61,741 nucleotides of DNA from Clostridia bacterium (GCA_910575405.1 CAJTER010000029.1:1-61741); one strand, 5' to 3'. Shown: positions 41,520 through 50,934, counted from the stretch's first letter. Numbers and translations: made by a program. Notes: generated by a model from the letters alone, not told the origin.

Positions 41520-42239
41520 ATGAACACCAGTATTACCAGCGTGCAGACCACCATCGTATCATCCGATGACGGAGCACGTACCTACGAAGTCAAAAAAGTA
41601 TTACTCGATGAAACCGGAGCACCAGCACCCGGAAGCGAGGCCATTCTGATTGGCCTCTACCCAACCACTACGACAGCAGAACCCTACAAGACCGATCTCA
41701 GCACCAACCATCTGGTCTGCAAAATGCAGGAGATCGGCCTGCGCTCCGTCCGCATTCTCAACCTCTTTTCCCAGGTCTGTGAGTCGGAAAAGCTGTCCGC
41801 AAGAGTCTTGGAAGTAGACGAAGAAAACCTGGCCTACATCCAGTCCGTCCTGCAGGAGGAAGACCTGGAAAAGACCTTCTGCATCATCTCCTGGGGAACC
41901 TCCATGGCAACCTGCCGGGCAGCCAATGAAACGAAAGAAAGGATTGTAGACTGCTTTTACACCTGCCATCCGGAGGGCAAGCTCTATCAATTATCCTCTT
42001 CTTCCCTGGCCTTAGAAAACACCGAGTGCGTCCACGTCCTCTACCTGGGAATCCGCCATAAGCGAGAAGCCTGGGGACTGTGCGAATACCACTTCCAGAA
42101 GAAAGAGCTTCCGCCAGAGAAGCCAGCAAAGAGAGGCAGGAAGAAGAAAGCCCTGAAAGCGGCTGAAGAGCCTGTAGAACTGCCCAATACGGGAGCATCA
42201 GAGCAAGATGCGGCTGAGAAAGGAGGTGCACCCGCATGA
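41520..42239 (+). CDS. DUF1643-like protein, element 2
   Basis: The 239-aa product corresponds to the protein at 20161 with the same DUF1643 landmarks (AILIGLYPTTTTAEPYKTDL, RILNLFSQVCESE, CIISWGTSM) and basic tail (PAKRGRKKKALKAAEE). Differences cluster in the tail. Its stop overlaps the next start by four bases (ATGA). Confidence 0.75.
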   Translation: MNTSITSVQTTIVSSDDGARTYEVKKVLLDETGAPAPGSEAILIGLYPTTTTAEPYKTDLSTNHLVCKMQEIGLRSVRILNLFSQVCESEKLSARVLEVDEENLAYIQSVLQEEDLEKTFCIISWGTSMATCRAANETKERIVDCFYTCHPEGKLYQLSSSSLALENTECVHVLYLGIRHKREAWGLCEYHFQKKELPPEKPAKRGRKKKALKAAEEPVELPNTGASEQDAAEKGGAPA

Positions 42240-43000
42240 ACCCATCCAAGATGAAACAAGCTGATTATCAGGAATGGTTCGAAACCGCCTGTGAACATGG
42301 AGTCTCTGAGAAATTCCTCCGAACCTTCCCGGAGCACGTGAATTGGAAAGAAGTCTCCTATGCACAGGCTATCCCGGAAGACCTGATACGGGAGCACGCA
42401 GATCAGGTGGACTGGGACTACATCGGTATGCGGCAAATGCTGTCCATGGAGTTTGTAGAGGAATTCCGAGATCGGATCAACTTTACCGTTCTGTGCGCCT
42501 ACCAGTCTCTGCCCGAGGAATTTATGGAAACCTTTGCAGAAAAACTGAACTGGAAAGAAGTCTCGCTGCACCAATGGTTTTGCGATTCCTTTGCTCAATC
42601 GTATGAGCATCGTCTGGATTGGGAGCGTGTCTTCTTAAATGACAAGCTCTGGGGCTGTTTATCCGAAGAATTCCTGGAACAGTTCTCCCATCATATTAGC
42701 TCGGAAAGCTGGCGGAATATCTGCGGCAAACAAACCTTGAGCGAAGACTTTATCCGCAGACACAAGGACAAAGTGGACTGGTATCAGGTGTGCCGTGTAC
42801 AAACGCTGAGGGAAGCCTTTTTAGAGGAAATGGAATGCTACCTGTATTGGCCAGAAGTAGGACGGCATCAGAACATCCGTGAAGCCTTTATCCTGCGTCA
42901 TTTAGAACAGCTGTCAGCAGAAGATGTGCTGTCCAATCGGACGTTATCCATCAAATTCTATCAAAGGCTGTTAGAACTACAAGAACAAGCAGAGGAATGA
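42236..43000 (+). CDS. Protein of about nine 23-residue repeats, element 2
   Basis: The 254-aa product parallels 20874 repeat by repeat, with no gain or loss of units (VSEKFLRTFPEHVNWKEVSY, IPEDLIREHADQVDWDYIGM and so on). Constant repeat number between diverged copies suggests a fixed structure rather than a fast-changing surface. It starts directly on the DUF1643 stop. Confidence 0.75.
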   Translation: MNPSKMKQADYQEWFETACEHGVSEKFLRTFPEHVNWKEVSYAQAIPEDLIREHADQVDWDYIGMRQMLSMEFVEEFRDRINFTVLCAYQSLPEEFMETFAEKLNWKEVSLHQWFCDSFAQSYEHRLDWERVFLNDKLWGCLSEEFLEQFSHHISSESWRNICGKQTLSEDFIRRHKDKVDWYQVCRVQTLREAFLEEMECYLYWPEVGRHQNIREAFILRHLEQLSAEDVLSNRTLSIKFYQRLLELQEQAEE

Positions 43001-43018
43001 AGGAAAGGAGGTGAGAAT

Positions 43019-43411
43019 TTGCATGATTTATATACCAAAGTATGGAAGAAGGAGCATCTGTCGAACCTGCCGGAGCATGTACCGGAAGCTGTTAAAACGG
43101 AGATCCTGGCTGTAATCCAAACCTTAAACCAGCACTATGGGGAAGACCGTGACGTAGATGGAGATCTGGGTGGGTATCTGGCTGTCTTTCCAGAGTCGTA
43201 TCCGAGGGCAGACTATGAAGCCTTACTCCGCCGTTATCATCTGATAGGGCAGGAGCCGGAGTATGCAGAGTTTCTGTGTAAGAAAGGACGGGTGCTCTGG
43301 ATAGAAGAAGTATTCTTATGCGGCAGCGACTATCACCTGATTGTCATACGGCCTGCCGTGATTGAGACGGAAATCAAGAACAACACAACAGGAGAAACGG
43401 AATATGTTTGA
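43019..43411 (+). CDS. Conserved 130-aa element protein, TTG start, element 2
   Basis: The 130-aa product matches 21657 closely and keeps the TTG start and AAAGGAGGTGA site. An unusual start conserved between diverged copies suggests deliberate weak translation. Confidence 0.75.
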   Translation: MHDLYTKVWKKEHLSNLPEHVPEAVKTEILAVIQTLNQHYGEDRDVDGDLGGYLAVFPESYPRADYEALLRRYHLIGQEPEYAEFLCKKGRVLWIEEVFLCGSDYHLIVIRPAVIETEIKNNTTGETEYV

Positions 43412-43718
43412 AAGAAAGAAACCACGTTACTGCAGCCGAGGCGTAGCAGAGGAAATCCCCATGGAACTGCAGATCTTTTTATGGTCTGCCCTGGAGCTGC
43501 AGAGAGAACTGCACGACATGGATTACCTGCAAATTTTCCAGCTACAGGTAGATGAAGCGGGGACATTATCCATTCACTATAGCCAGGAGCAGCCGGAGTA
43601 TGAACAGGTCTATGTTCTGGTAGGAGTAGGAGCGGACATGCCGGAGGTAGATGGAACGAAGCTTTACGTCATTGACGATGAAACCCATATCACTATGGTC
43701 TTCCCGGAAGAGCGGTAA
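43404..43718 (+). CDS. DUF960 protein A, element 2
   Basis: The 104-aa product has the DUF960 signature (RYCSRGVAEEIPMELQIFLW, MDYLQIFQLQVDEAGTLSIH, YVIDDETHITMVFPEER). It is much more diverged from its element 1 counterpart than the neighbouring genes are, and DUF4314 is missing after it, so recombination probably touched this place. Confidence 0.85.
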   Translation: MFERKKPRYCSRGVAEEIPMELQIFLWSALELQRELHDMDYLQIFQLQVDEAGTLSIHYSQEQPEYEQVYVLVGVGADMPEVDGTKLYVIDDETHITMVFPEER

Positions 43719-43773
43719 GGCCATTCCTAAAAGGGATGAAACAAGGATACAAAGAACAGGAGGAATACAAACA

Positions 43774-44091
43774 ATGTTCGATATACCCAAGGATCACTAC
43801 ACCGCGAGGGGCATTGCAGAACAGGTACCCGCACAGCTGCAAACGTTTTTATGGGAGATTCTGGAGCGGGAGATGGCAGAACATCCAGCAGACTATCTGC
43901 AGGCCCTGAAGCTGGAGCTGGACGGAGAAGGAATGCTTCGGATTGTATACAGCCAGGACCAGCCAGCCTGCCAGCGGCTCTACCACATGGCCGATCTGGG
44001 AAGGAGCCTGCCAGAGTACCTGGATGGGAGGACTATCTTTGCCCTGGATGATATTACCCATGTTACCATGCTGTTTGCAGAAGACTATTAA
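43774..44091 (+). CDS. DUF960 protein B, element 2
   Basis: The 105-aa product differs from 22627 at a few residues only. It starts at ATG 43774 behind AGGAGG. The 55 bases before it replace the DUF4314 gene of element 1. Confidence 0.85.
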   Translation: MFDIPKDHYTARGIAEQVPAQLQTFLWEILEREMAEHPADYLQALKLELDGEGMLRIVYSQDQPACQRLYHMADLGRSLPEYLDGRTIFALDDITHVTMLFAEDY

Positions 44092-44108
44092 GGAGAGGAG
44101 GAAGAACC

Positions 44109-44204
44109 ATGATACGATATTTTATAGGAGGATCGGGCTTTGGCCTTGCCATCATCGTGGCGGCAGAGACGATTCAGCACGCAGTGCGAAAGAAGGGAGG
44201 CTGA
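44109..44204 (+). CDS. 31-aa membrane micro-protein, element 2
   Basis: The 31-residue product is identical to that at 22962, although the DNA differs at several third codon positions (for example TCT/TCG, GCA/GCG). GAGGAGG precedes it. Its stop overlaps the next start (TGATG). Confidence 0.75.
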   Translation: MIRYFIGGSGFGLAIIVAAETIQHAVRKKGG

Positions 44205-44341
44205 TGGACATGATGGGAAGCTTGATAGCCGCAGCCGTTACCGTAACGCAGGGTTTTACTGCATTCGCCAAAGGCACGGCCTCAACGGTAACCATTTATG
44301 GATTAGTGAAGAAAGGTGCTAGTAAAGCAAAGAAGAAATAA
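44204..44341 (+). CDS. 45-aa amphipathic micro-protein, element 2
   Basis: The 45-residue product keeps the core of 23054 (GSLIAAAVTVTQGFTAFAKG, TASTVTIYGLVKKGASK) with a shorter lysine tail. The overlap with the upstream stop is TGATG here and ATGATG-type in element 1, so coupling is preserved while the exact bases are not. Confidence 0.72.
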   Translation: MDMMGSLIAAAVTVTQGFTAFAKGTASTVTIYGLVKKGASKAKKK

Positions 44342-44520
44342 GCAGAGTACGCTGTAAAGGACTCTTACCATAAGCAGGGAGACCGTCTGAATACAAATGT
44401 AACAGAAGGCGGTCTTCCTGTAACAATTCCAGTAAAACCAGTATAGATCCGAATCTGGAACTATGGTAAGATAAAAGAAAAGAAGCGCGCTCGGAAAGGA
44501 AACAGGAAGCAAGCATACGA

Positions 44521-45521
44521 TGAATATAGAAGTAGAAACCACACTGGCCAAAAATCTGAGAACAACCGAAGGCATGAAAGCCTATGATGCTGTTTGCAAA
44601 TGATTGTTAGTCAACCGGGAGATATTAGCCTGGATCATGCAGAGCTGTCTGGAAGAATACCGGAATATGGATCGGAAGGACATTGAGGCCTGCATTGAAG
44701 GAAACCCGGAGATCGGAACCATAGCCGTCTTTCCAGATGAAGTAGCAGAAAGCGAGACAGAAGCAAACCAGCCGAGGCAAACCAAGCTCCCCGAGCAAAT
44801 CCGAGGGGCCAACGTAGAAGACAGTACCGTCAAAGAAAACACCAATACCTATGATATCCGGTTCTACGCAACGGCACCGGGAACGGACGGACTGATTGAA
44901 ATTATCATCAACCTGGAAGTGCAAAACGATTTCTATGAGGGATATCCGTTAATTAAGAGAGCCTTATATTACTGCTGTCGGATGATCTCTTCCCAATATG
45001 GGACGGAATTTGTACATCAGGAGTATGACAAGATCAAGAAGGTATACAGCATCTGGCTCTGTGCAGAACCGCCGAAGAATCGACAGAATACCATCACCCG
45101 CTACGTGATGAAGGAAGAGAACATCATAGGCGACGTAGCCGAGAAGCGGGAAGATTATGATTTGCTGACAGCTGTGATGATCTGCCTGGGGTCAGAAAAG
45201 GAAGAGAAGTGTCAGGGAGTGCTGAAACTATTGGAAGTCCTCCTGTCCTCAGAGAAGGCAGCGGAAGAAAAGACGAAAGTACTGTCTGAAGAATTTGATA
45301 TCACCATGACAGAGATCTTGGAAGGAGGGATTTATGAGATGTGTAATTTGAGTAAAGGAGTTGAGCAAAAAGGCTTCCAGCGTGGCATGGAACAGGGCAT
45401 GTTATTAGCGATCCAGAGTCTGATGAAAAACAAAAATCTGACAGCAGAAGAAGCCATGACGGACCTTGGAATTGAAGGAGCGGAACGCAGCATGTATGCG
45501 GAGAAACTGAAAATGAATTAG
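44521..45521 (+). pseudogene. Rpn-like PD-(D/E)XK protein with a premature stop, element 2
   Basis: The reading frame from ATG 44521 matches 23378 for 27 codons and then meets TGA (44601), where element 1 has CGA. The rest (305 codons from TTG 44604) is intact and includes the nuclease core (YDIRFYA, INLEVQNDFYEGYPL). Only the tail differs (GMEQGMLLAIQSLMK). A restart at the TTG is possible because the lost part precedes the nuclease core, so function may persist. I list it as a pseudogene because of the nonsense codon. Confidence 0.65.
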
Positions 45522-45563
45522 TGTTAAATCAGTGGAATAAGTAACAATCGAACAATAACAGAG

Positions 45564-45629
45564 TGGAGCTAAGACCAGAGCGCGGTAAGCCTTTAAAGTC
45601 AGACATTGGTCTTGCTCCATTTTTTTTAT
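45564..45629 (+). terminator. Terminator after the Rpn-like gene, element 2
   Basis: TGGAGC-TA-AGACCA pairs with TGGTCTT-GCTCCA across a long loop, followed by TTTTTTTTATT. Confidence 0.75.
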
Positions 45630-45677
45630 TAGATAGAGCACATTTCATAAAAACGATCTGAAGAAGGGAATATAAAA

Positions 45678-46610
45678 ATGAAAAAAGAGAAAAAGGCAGG
45701 AATGAAGGGTATTGTACAGGAACTGTATCAGGTGTATGGATATACAAAGGAGCAAATTGAAGACAGAGAAATTGACGGGTTTTCTAAAAAGCTCAGCAAG
45801 TATTTTAAGATGATTTACCAATTTGATTGCGGCGAAAAATTTGAACTGAAGGACATGAAGCAATCCTCCTATGACAAGTTGTTAGAAATGATGATCGATA
45901 TGACAAAACAATACACGATTGGAAATCTTGAAACGTGGTGCATTGCAAAGAATCCATACCGATTATACTGGGTAAAAGATAGTGGACAAATTGATTTCTA
46001 TTGGCAGAGCCGCTATACGCTGATGGACATCTATCAGGATGAACGAGAGAAACGGCAGGAAGCCATAGTAAGACGAAAAGAACGCATCGGAAAACTCTAT
46101 ACCCTTTTAAAGGAAGAACTTCAGCTTGAATTTTGTTCCCCTCAAGCAGAGGAATGTAATGCAGCAAAGCTTGGAACAAGGGCATTATTGCAACAATTAG
46201 ATGAATTAAAAACCTCCTGGGATTCACCAAAAACGGAGAGTGATATGGATACTCTAAAGAAACATCTGGAACAGATTGTTGATCTTTATGCGGAACTGCG
46301 AAGGCGAGAACCATCAAAAGAAGCTAAGGCACAGATAGACAAAGAGTGTAAGCCATATAAGGATAAACTATTACAGCTTCGCGGCAGTACTCTGAAATTC
46401 CATAAAGAAAAGGAACAGGACTATTTGAAACTCAGCATAGAAAATCAGAAGCCGATGTTTCCATATGATATTGATGCCTTTGAAAACAAAAAGCAAAAGC
46501 TTATTTATGAAGAATGCCTGGCCACATATAAACCGCTGGATGTGGTCATAAAGGAAGCAACGAAAAAAGTGAATGAAATGTATATAAAGGAAAGTAGCAG
46601 CAGGGAGTAA
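45678..46610 (+). CDS. Unrecognised 310-aa protein, element 2 replication module
   Basis: The 310-aa product is not a family I recognise. It is strongly charged and mostly helical, with aromatic patches in its first third (YQFDCGEKFELKDMK, NPYRLYWVKDSGQIDFYWQS). A long coiled-coil-like middle follows (EREKRQEAIVRRKERIGKLY). GAAGGG lies ten bases before the start. It is the first gene of the module that replaces the polymerase module of element 1, so a role in replication or its control is likely by position. Confidence 0.6.
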   Translation: MKKEKKAGMKGIVQELYQVYGYTKEQIEDREIDGFSKKLSKYFKMIYQFDCGEKFELKDMKQSSYDKLLEMMIDMTKQYTIGNLETWCIAKNPYRLYWVKDSGQIDFYWQSRYTLMDIYQDEREKRQEAIVRRKERIGKLYTLLKEELQLEFCSPQAEECNAAKLGTRALLQQLDELKTSWDSPKTESDMDTLKKHLEQIVDLYAELRRREPSKEAKAQIDKECKPYKDKLLQLRGSTLKFHKEKEQDYLKLSIENQKPMFPYDIDAFENKKQKLIYEECLATYKPLDVVIKEATKKVNEMYIKESSSRE

Positions 46611-46630
46611 AAGCTCCCTGCTATTTTATA
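46599..46630 (+). terminator. Terminator overlapping the stop of the 310-aa gene
   Basis: AGCAGGGAG and CTCCCTGCT pair around a short loop, followed by ATTTTAT. It includes the stop codon. Confidence 0.65.
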
Positions 46631-46644
46631 GGAAAAGAGAGGCC

Positions 46645-46899
46645 TTGCTTAGCACAATAGAGAGGATTGCTTTGGACAGGGCGTTATCACATTTTAGACA
46701 AAAAGTCAAGGAATATTTTTCTGACTTTATACTACTGTGGGGGAAATTTAAATCCAATGACCAAATTCAGGAAGCATGGTACTCTATAGGAGTAGTCGAT
46801 TACGGAAACCGAGCGGAGCAGGGCAGGTACCACCTGCACGCACATTTTTATAACAAGTCCAGGCAAATCTGGAGAAAGGAACCAAAATGGCTAAAATAG
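46645..46899 (+). CDS. Possible 84-aa protein, weak start
   Basis: This frame opens only with TTG and has no well-spaced ribosome site. It reads RALSHFRQKVKEYFSDFILL and NRAEQGRYHLHAHFYNKSRQ. Its end overlaps the start of the next gene by 13 bases, which is the main argument for it. It could be the 3' end of a truncated gene. Confidence 0.35.
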   Translation: MLSTIERIALDRALSHFRQKVKEYFSDFILLWGKFKSNDQIQEAWYSIGVVDYGNRAEQGRYHLHAHFYNKSRQIWRKEPKWLK

Positions 46900-47378
46900 C
46901 AAAAAGAAGAAGCTTTAATGAGTATATTAAAGAAAAGGAGGCAGAAAAAAATATGATTCAATTACAAATTAAAGGGCAAACTGCAAAGATTCAAAAGCAA
47001 AAAACTCTGCTGAGTGAAGGGGTATATGTGGCAAGAATTACAGATGTCGAGCTTCTTTTGGATAACACCTACGACAGCCATTACCTTTACATACATTACG
47101 ATGTAGATCAAGGTGAGGGACAGCCAGTATGGCCGCTCAAGGATCGAATCTACTTCTCCGATGGCAACGAAGAACGACTCAGCACTTTTTTAACAGAAGT
47201 CTGCCCGGAGGCGAGTGGTACGATTAACGAGGAAGCAATTATCGGCAAGCTAGGAATCATTACCATAGGAATACGAAAAAATAACCAGAAGCGGGAATAT
47301 AACACGGTTACGGAGTGGGACTACTCTGAGACAGTTGAGGACGATGATGAGGTTGATTTTGAGGGAGGTAATGAGTAA
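46887..47378 (+). CDS. DUF669-like protein, element 2
   Basis: The 163-aa product has a basic start, then the DUF669-like body: LSEGVYVARITDVELLLDNT, HYDVDQGEGQPVWPLKDRIY, IRKNNQKREYNTVTEWDYSE and an acidic tail. It is shorter but similar in plan to 27493, so a single-strand DNA-binding role is likely. ATG 46887 has AAAGGA eight bases upstream; ATG 46953 with AAGGAGG is an alternative. The next gene begins on the base after its stop. Confidence 0.65.
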   Translation: MAKIAKRRSFNEYIKEKEAEKNMIQLQIKGQTAKIQKQKTLLSEGVYVARITDVELLLDNTYDSHYLYIHYDVDQGEGQPVWPLKDRIYFSDGNEERLSTFLTEVCPEASGTINEEAIIGKLGIITIGIRKNNQKREYNTVTEWDYSETVEDDDEVDFEGGNE

Positions 47379-48821
47379 ATGCTGCAAAGGGATATGCCAC
47401 AGGGTGAACCGACTTTGAGAACAAGGACAGCAGATGAAATTATGGGGCAGTACCTTTGCAAAGGGCAGCAGGAGACTTCCGGGTCTCCTGCCCTGCCCCC
47501 TGCCATGGAGGGAATCGGGTTCTTCCACGATAAAGGATATAACATCGGATTTGACCCGAATCGCTGCATCGAATTGTTACAGGGCATCTTTCTTGTTCTC
47601 ATGTTGGCAGATGGCACGTTAGGCATCTATAACTACGAGGACGGTATCTGGGAATCTTTATCATCCAGCCTATTCGGAGTGCTATTAATGAACCTGATGA
47701 ATCAGGCCCTACCCAACAGCTGGCGTGCTCCCTATGAAAAGTTGGTCTATAAAGGACTGTTCAATGCAGTAGAACGAGCGGAGCCGATGTTACAGCAGGA
47801 GCATCTGATCCCGGTCGGCAACGGCGTCTATGATTTAAAGCAAAAACGCTTACTTCCTCATCACCCAAACTATTTGTTCCGCAGCAAATCACCGATAGTC
47901 TATGACCCAGCAGCGACTTGTCCGCTATTCCTGAAGACAGTTCAGGAGATCTGCTGTGGGGATGAAGAGCTGATAAATCTCCTTCAGGAAATCTGGGGAT
48001 ATTGTTTGCTCCCCACCTGTAAGGCTGAAAAAGCATTCTTCTGGCTGGGAGTAGGGGCAAACGGAAAGAGCCTGTTATCCGATTTGCTGAGGGAAATTAT
48101 TGGTTCAAAGAATACGAGTCAGATTCAGTTATCCAGTTTTTCGGAACGATTTGGGCTAGAAGCCATGATCGGAAAGCAGCTGAATATTGCCGCCGAAAAT
48201 GAAATGGATGCAGCACTGAATACAGAAGCTATCAAAGCCATTGTTAGCGGCGATGTACTAAACGTCACAAGGAAATATCACAGCGACCTTCAGGTACGGC
48301 AGACTACGAAACTAATCTTTCTACTCAACAGCCTTCCGGACAGCTTTGATCAAACCCACGGCTTTTATCGCAAAATCATCATCGTTCCCTTTGAACGTGT
48401 CTTCCAGCCAGAGGAAATGGACCGAGAGCGAAAGAGAAAGCTTCTGGGAGAACAGAGCGGGATTCTGAATTGGGCATTGAAGGGAGCGGAACGGCTCGTC
48501 CAACAAGGTTATCGCTTCACAACATCGAATGCTGCGGAACGTGCAACACAAAGTTATCAGAGAGAACAGAACCCTGTTGCAGCTTTTTATAAGGAGAGGC
48601 TGGTTTATGAGAAAGGACAGCGAACCTATCGGGATAATGTTTTAACCTCTTATGTACAATGGCTGGCCGAGGAAGAACTTTCTGGACAAGGGACGGATTC
48701 ACCGCAAAAATTCTGGAAACTGCTCAAGGATGCAGTGAAATCCTGTGGAAGGCCAGAGCTGTCCATTGGAAAGCGGAACGGAAAGCGTTTTCTGCGAGAC
48801 TATCGAATTGGAAAGAGCTAA
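47379..48821 (+). CDS. P4/D5-type primase-helicase, element 2
   Basis: The 480-aa product shows the D5 N-terminal region (about 60-200) and a superfamily 3 helicase: Walker A GVGANGKS (224-231), then AAENEMDAALNTEAIKAIVS (Walker B region), RKYHSDLQVRQTTKLIFLLN and a basic FYRKIIIVPFER. A winged-helix-like tail follows (KRLRDYRI-type). Such proteins start replication of phages, satellites and plasmids. No separate N-terminal primase motif is obvious. It replaces the PolA and DUF3987 genes of element 1. Confidence 0.88.
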   Translation: MLQRDMPQGEPTLRTRTADEIMGQYLCKGQQETSGSPALPPAMEGIGFFHDKGYNIGFDPNRCIELLQGIFLVLMLADGTLGIYNYEDGIWESLSSSLFGVLLMNLMNQALPNSWRAPYEKLVYKGLFNAVERAEPMLQQEHLIPVGNGVYDLKQKRLLPHHPNYLFRSKSPIVYDPAATCPLFLKTVQEICCGDEELINLLQEIWGYCLLPTCKAEKAFFWLGVGANGKSLLSDLLREIIGSKNTSQIQLSSFSERFGLEAMIGKQLNIAAENEMDAALNTEAIKAIVSGDVLNVTRKYHSDLQVRQTTKLIFLLNSLPDSFDQTHGFYRKIIIVPFERVFQPEEMDRERKRKLLGEQSGILNWALKGAERLVQQGYRFTTSNAAERATQSYQREQNPVAAFYKERLVYEKGQRTYRDNVLTSYVQWLAEEELSGQGTDSPQKFWKLLKDAVKSCGRPELSIGKRNGKRFLRDYRIGKS

Positions 48822-48923
48822 GTTTTCGCAAAGGAAGGATAAGAAGCAGAGGGGGCTAAGCCTGATATTTTATAAATTTTTATTGATATAGGAATTATTT
48901 TTTCAAAAAAGCAGCCCCTATTG

Positions 48924-48957
48924 CCCCCTTTGCCCCCATCAAAGGGGCAAAAGGGGG
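48924..48957. repeat. Large G/C hairpin 1 downstream of the primase gene
   Basis: CCCCCTTTGCCCC pairs with GGGGCAAAAGGGGG across seven bases. There is no T run, so it is not an ordinary terminator. Together with the hairpin at 49021 it lies in a 280-base gap without a long gene, where a replication origin would be reasonable. Confidence 0.6.
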
Positions 48958-49020
48958 AAGAACATAAGGAATTTCAAGTTATCTTGCGTGCAGAATCGAA
49001 TCAAAATCAGTGGCAAAGGT

Positions 49021-49058
49021 GGGGGCAGGGTTCCCGTTTGGAACTCGACTCTGCCCCC
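49021..49058. repeat. Large G/C hairpin 2 downstream of the primase gene
   Basis: GGGGGCAG pairs with CTGCCCCC, with inner pairing GTTCC/GGAAC. GGCAAAGGTGGGGGCAG echoes the GCAAA/GGGG words of hairpin 1. Confidence 0.6.
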
Positions 49059-49103
49059 TTGTCAAGGTTCTGAGCTGCTGCAATCAGAAAAGGAGAAGGA
49101 ACT

Positions 49104-49277
49104 ATGAATGAGGCTAAGAATCGTGAAGAAAGAGTAGAGATTGCCAATGAAGCCTATCTACCGGAAGCAATTTTCATCAATCTGAAAACCCAGGCGATAG
49201 AGAGTATCCGGCCGGATGAACTTGCATCACCAGAGCAATACATCCTATTGTCTGATCTATTAGCGATTATGGAATAA
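49104..49277 (+). CDS. 57-aa acidic small protein before the integrase
   Basis: ATG 49104, behind AAAAGGAGAAGG, encodes 57 residues: MNEAKNREERVEIANEAYLP, EAIFINLKTQAIESIRPDEL and ASPEQYILLSDLLAIME. It is acidic and helical. The place, directly before the integrase, is where excisionases are often found, but the protein is acidic and has no clear HTH, so this is not assigned. Confidence 0.6.
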   Translation: MNEAKNREERVEIANEAYLPEAIFINLKTQAIESIRPDELASPEQYILLSDLLAIME

Positions 49278-49391
49278 ACCATCTGGCAAGCAGCGGCATG
49301 GCAGGAAGCTGTGCCGCTGTACCAAGTGAAAGATATATTATATTTAAGAAGATGTAATCATACAAAATCAATAGGAAAGGAGAACTTACCA

Positions 49392-50585
49392 ATGAGTAAT
49401 ACAATCACCGGGCATATCCGCCTACGAGAGAATAAGAAGGGGAAAACATACCAGCTTGTTTTAGAGCGAGCTACGGTGGACGGCAGGCGTAAACGCAGCT
49501 ATGAAACGTTGCAAGTGGGTACGACAAAGAAGGAAGCTGAAAAAAGGCTGCGAGAAAAAATCATAGAACTGGAACAGTATGGTTCAGGGCAGCCCAGTAA
49601 ACGCTCACTTAAAAGCTGGCTTCTGGAATTTGAAGAGATGTATGTCCATGGGAAAAATCTTGCCCCCACTACCGCTGCCAGTTACGAAGATGCCATCCGT
49701 ACCTACATCGTTCCTGTCCTGGGTGAAGTTCCGTTATGCGAGCTAACACCACTGGCGATCCAAAAATGGGTAAATCAGATTTCCGAGCACTCCCCGGCAA
49801 CCGGAAATCCTTTGTCCCCAAAAACCGTATATAATCATTACCTCTGCCTCAAAAAAGCACTCGATATCGCTGTGAATATGGAACTTCTCAGAGAAAACCC
49901 CACACTTAAGGTCACACTGCCCAGACAGAGGAAGTACCACTGTGAGGTCTACAGTGATGAACAAATCCGCCAGTTGCTTGACTCTGTGCATGGAACCGAT
50001 TTGGAACTCCCAATTGAAATGGAGATTTCGTTGGGGCTTAGGCGTGGAGAACTCCTTGGTCTAAAGTTCGGCCAGATTGACTTTGAAAAGCAGACCCTGA
50101 CCATAGCCGAAAATATTGTCTCTGTTCGGGGTAAGAATCACATCAAAGAACCGAAGACCGATGCAGGCAGGCGTACCGTAAGAGTGAATTCTGTTCTTAT
50201 CAAAAAGCTGCTGCGCCAACGAGCAGACTATCGCAGTCGAAAGCTTCAGATGGGAGCGGACTTCCATGATACTGACCTTGTCTTCTGCAAGAAAAATGGG
50301 GAAGCCTATAACGCCGATTACTTCTCCCGTAAATTCCGAAGACATTTAAAGCGGCACAACCTTCCCCATATGCGTTTCCATGATCTGCGTCATATCTGTG
50401 CCAGCGTGCACCTGGAGCAGGAGATTAATCCAAAAGTCATATCGAAAATATTAGGTCATAGCAAAATTAGTACGACCCTGGATATCTACTCCCATGTGAT
50501 GGAGCGGAGTTCGCAGGAAGCGGTAGACAAAATGGAGGCGTACCTGTACGATACTCCACAGAAGCCAGCAGCCAAACTGAGGTAA
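49392..50585 (+). CDS. int: Tyrosine integrase of element 2
   Basis: The 397-aa product is a close relative of the element 1 integrase, with the same catalytic residues (LGLRRGELL, HDLRH, GHSKISTT, DIYSHVM). Differences concentrate near GHSK and the arm domain (LVLERATVDGRRKRSYETLQ). About 60 bases upstream and the ribosome site (AAAGGAG) are also nearly identical. The two probably recombine the same att core. Confidence 0.93.
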   Translation: MSNTITGHIRLRENKKGKTYQLVLERATVDGRRKRSYETLQVGTTKKEAEKRLREKIIELEQYGSGQPSKRSLKSWLLEFEEMYVHGKNLAPTTAASYEDAIRTYIVPVLGEVPLCELTPLAIQKWVNQISEHSPATGNPLSPKTVYNHYLCLKKALDIAVNMELLRENPTLKVTLPRQRKYHCEVYSDEQIRQLLDSVHGTDLELPIEMEISLGLRRGELLGLKFGQIDFEKQTLTIAENIVSVRGKNHIKEPKTDAGRRTVRVNSVLIKKLLRQRADYRSRKLQMGADFHDTDLVFCKKNGEAYNADYFSRKFRRHLKRHNLPHMRFHDLRHICASVHLEQEINPKVISKILGHSKISTTLDIYSHVMERSSQEAVDKMEAYLYDTPQKPAAKLR

Positions 50586-50616
50586 GAATTCAGGCAGCAT
50601 AGTGGTCACACAACAA

Positions 50617-50647
50617 GGCAGAGCACCTAGCAGGAAGATGCTCTGCC
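50617..50647 (+). terminator. Hairpin after the element 2 integrase
   Basis: GGCAGAGCA and TGCTCTGCC form the same stem as at 31000, but the T run is lost, so termination is probably weak. Confidence 0.5.
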
Positions 50648-50771
50648 TCACTCTGTAAAGGATAGCCCCCATTTTAAAAGATAGAGCCCCAAAGAAAAAG
50701 CCCTGTGGCAGAATTCTGAGGCACGATAGAATGTAGGAAGAACAATCAAAAGGAAAGAGGTAAGCATTACA

Positions 50772-50903
50772 ATGAACGGAACCTTGGAATTACGAACCAA
50801 CCGGCTGGTGCTCCGGCGATACAGATTGAATGATGCCAATACCCTGTATTCGAATTTTGGAACAGATTTTGACAAGCTGAATTATGAGTGCCATGGGAAG
50901 TGA
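50772..50903 (+). pseudogene. GNAT acetyltransferase N-terminal remnant
   Basis: The 43-codon frame reads MNGTLELRTNRLVLRRYRLN and DANTLYSNFGTD, the typical start of RimJ/RimL-type GNAT enzymes, and then jumps to KLNYECHGK and stops. AAAGGAAAGAGG precedes it. A more decayed copy lies at 57113. Confidence 0.6.
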
Positions 50904-50934
50904 TGGCGTTCCGATTCCAGAGTAAACGATAGGA

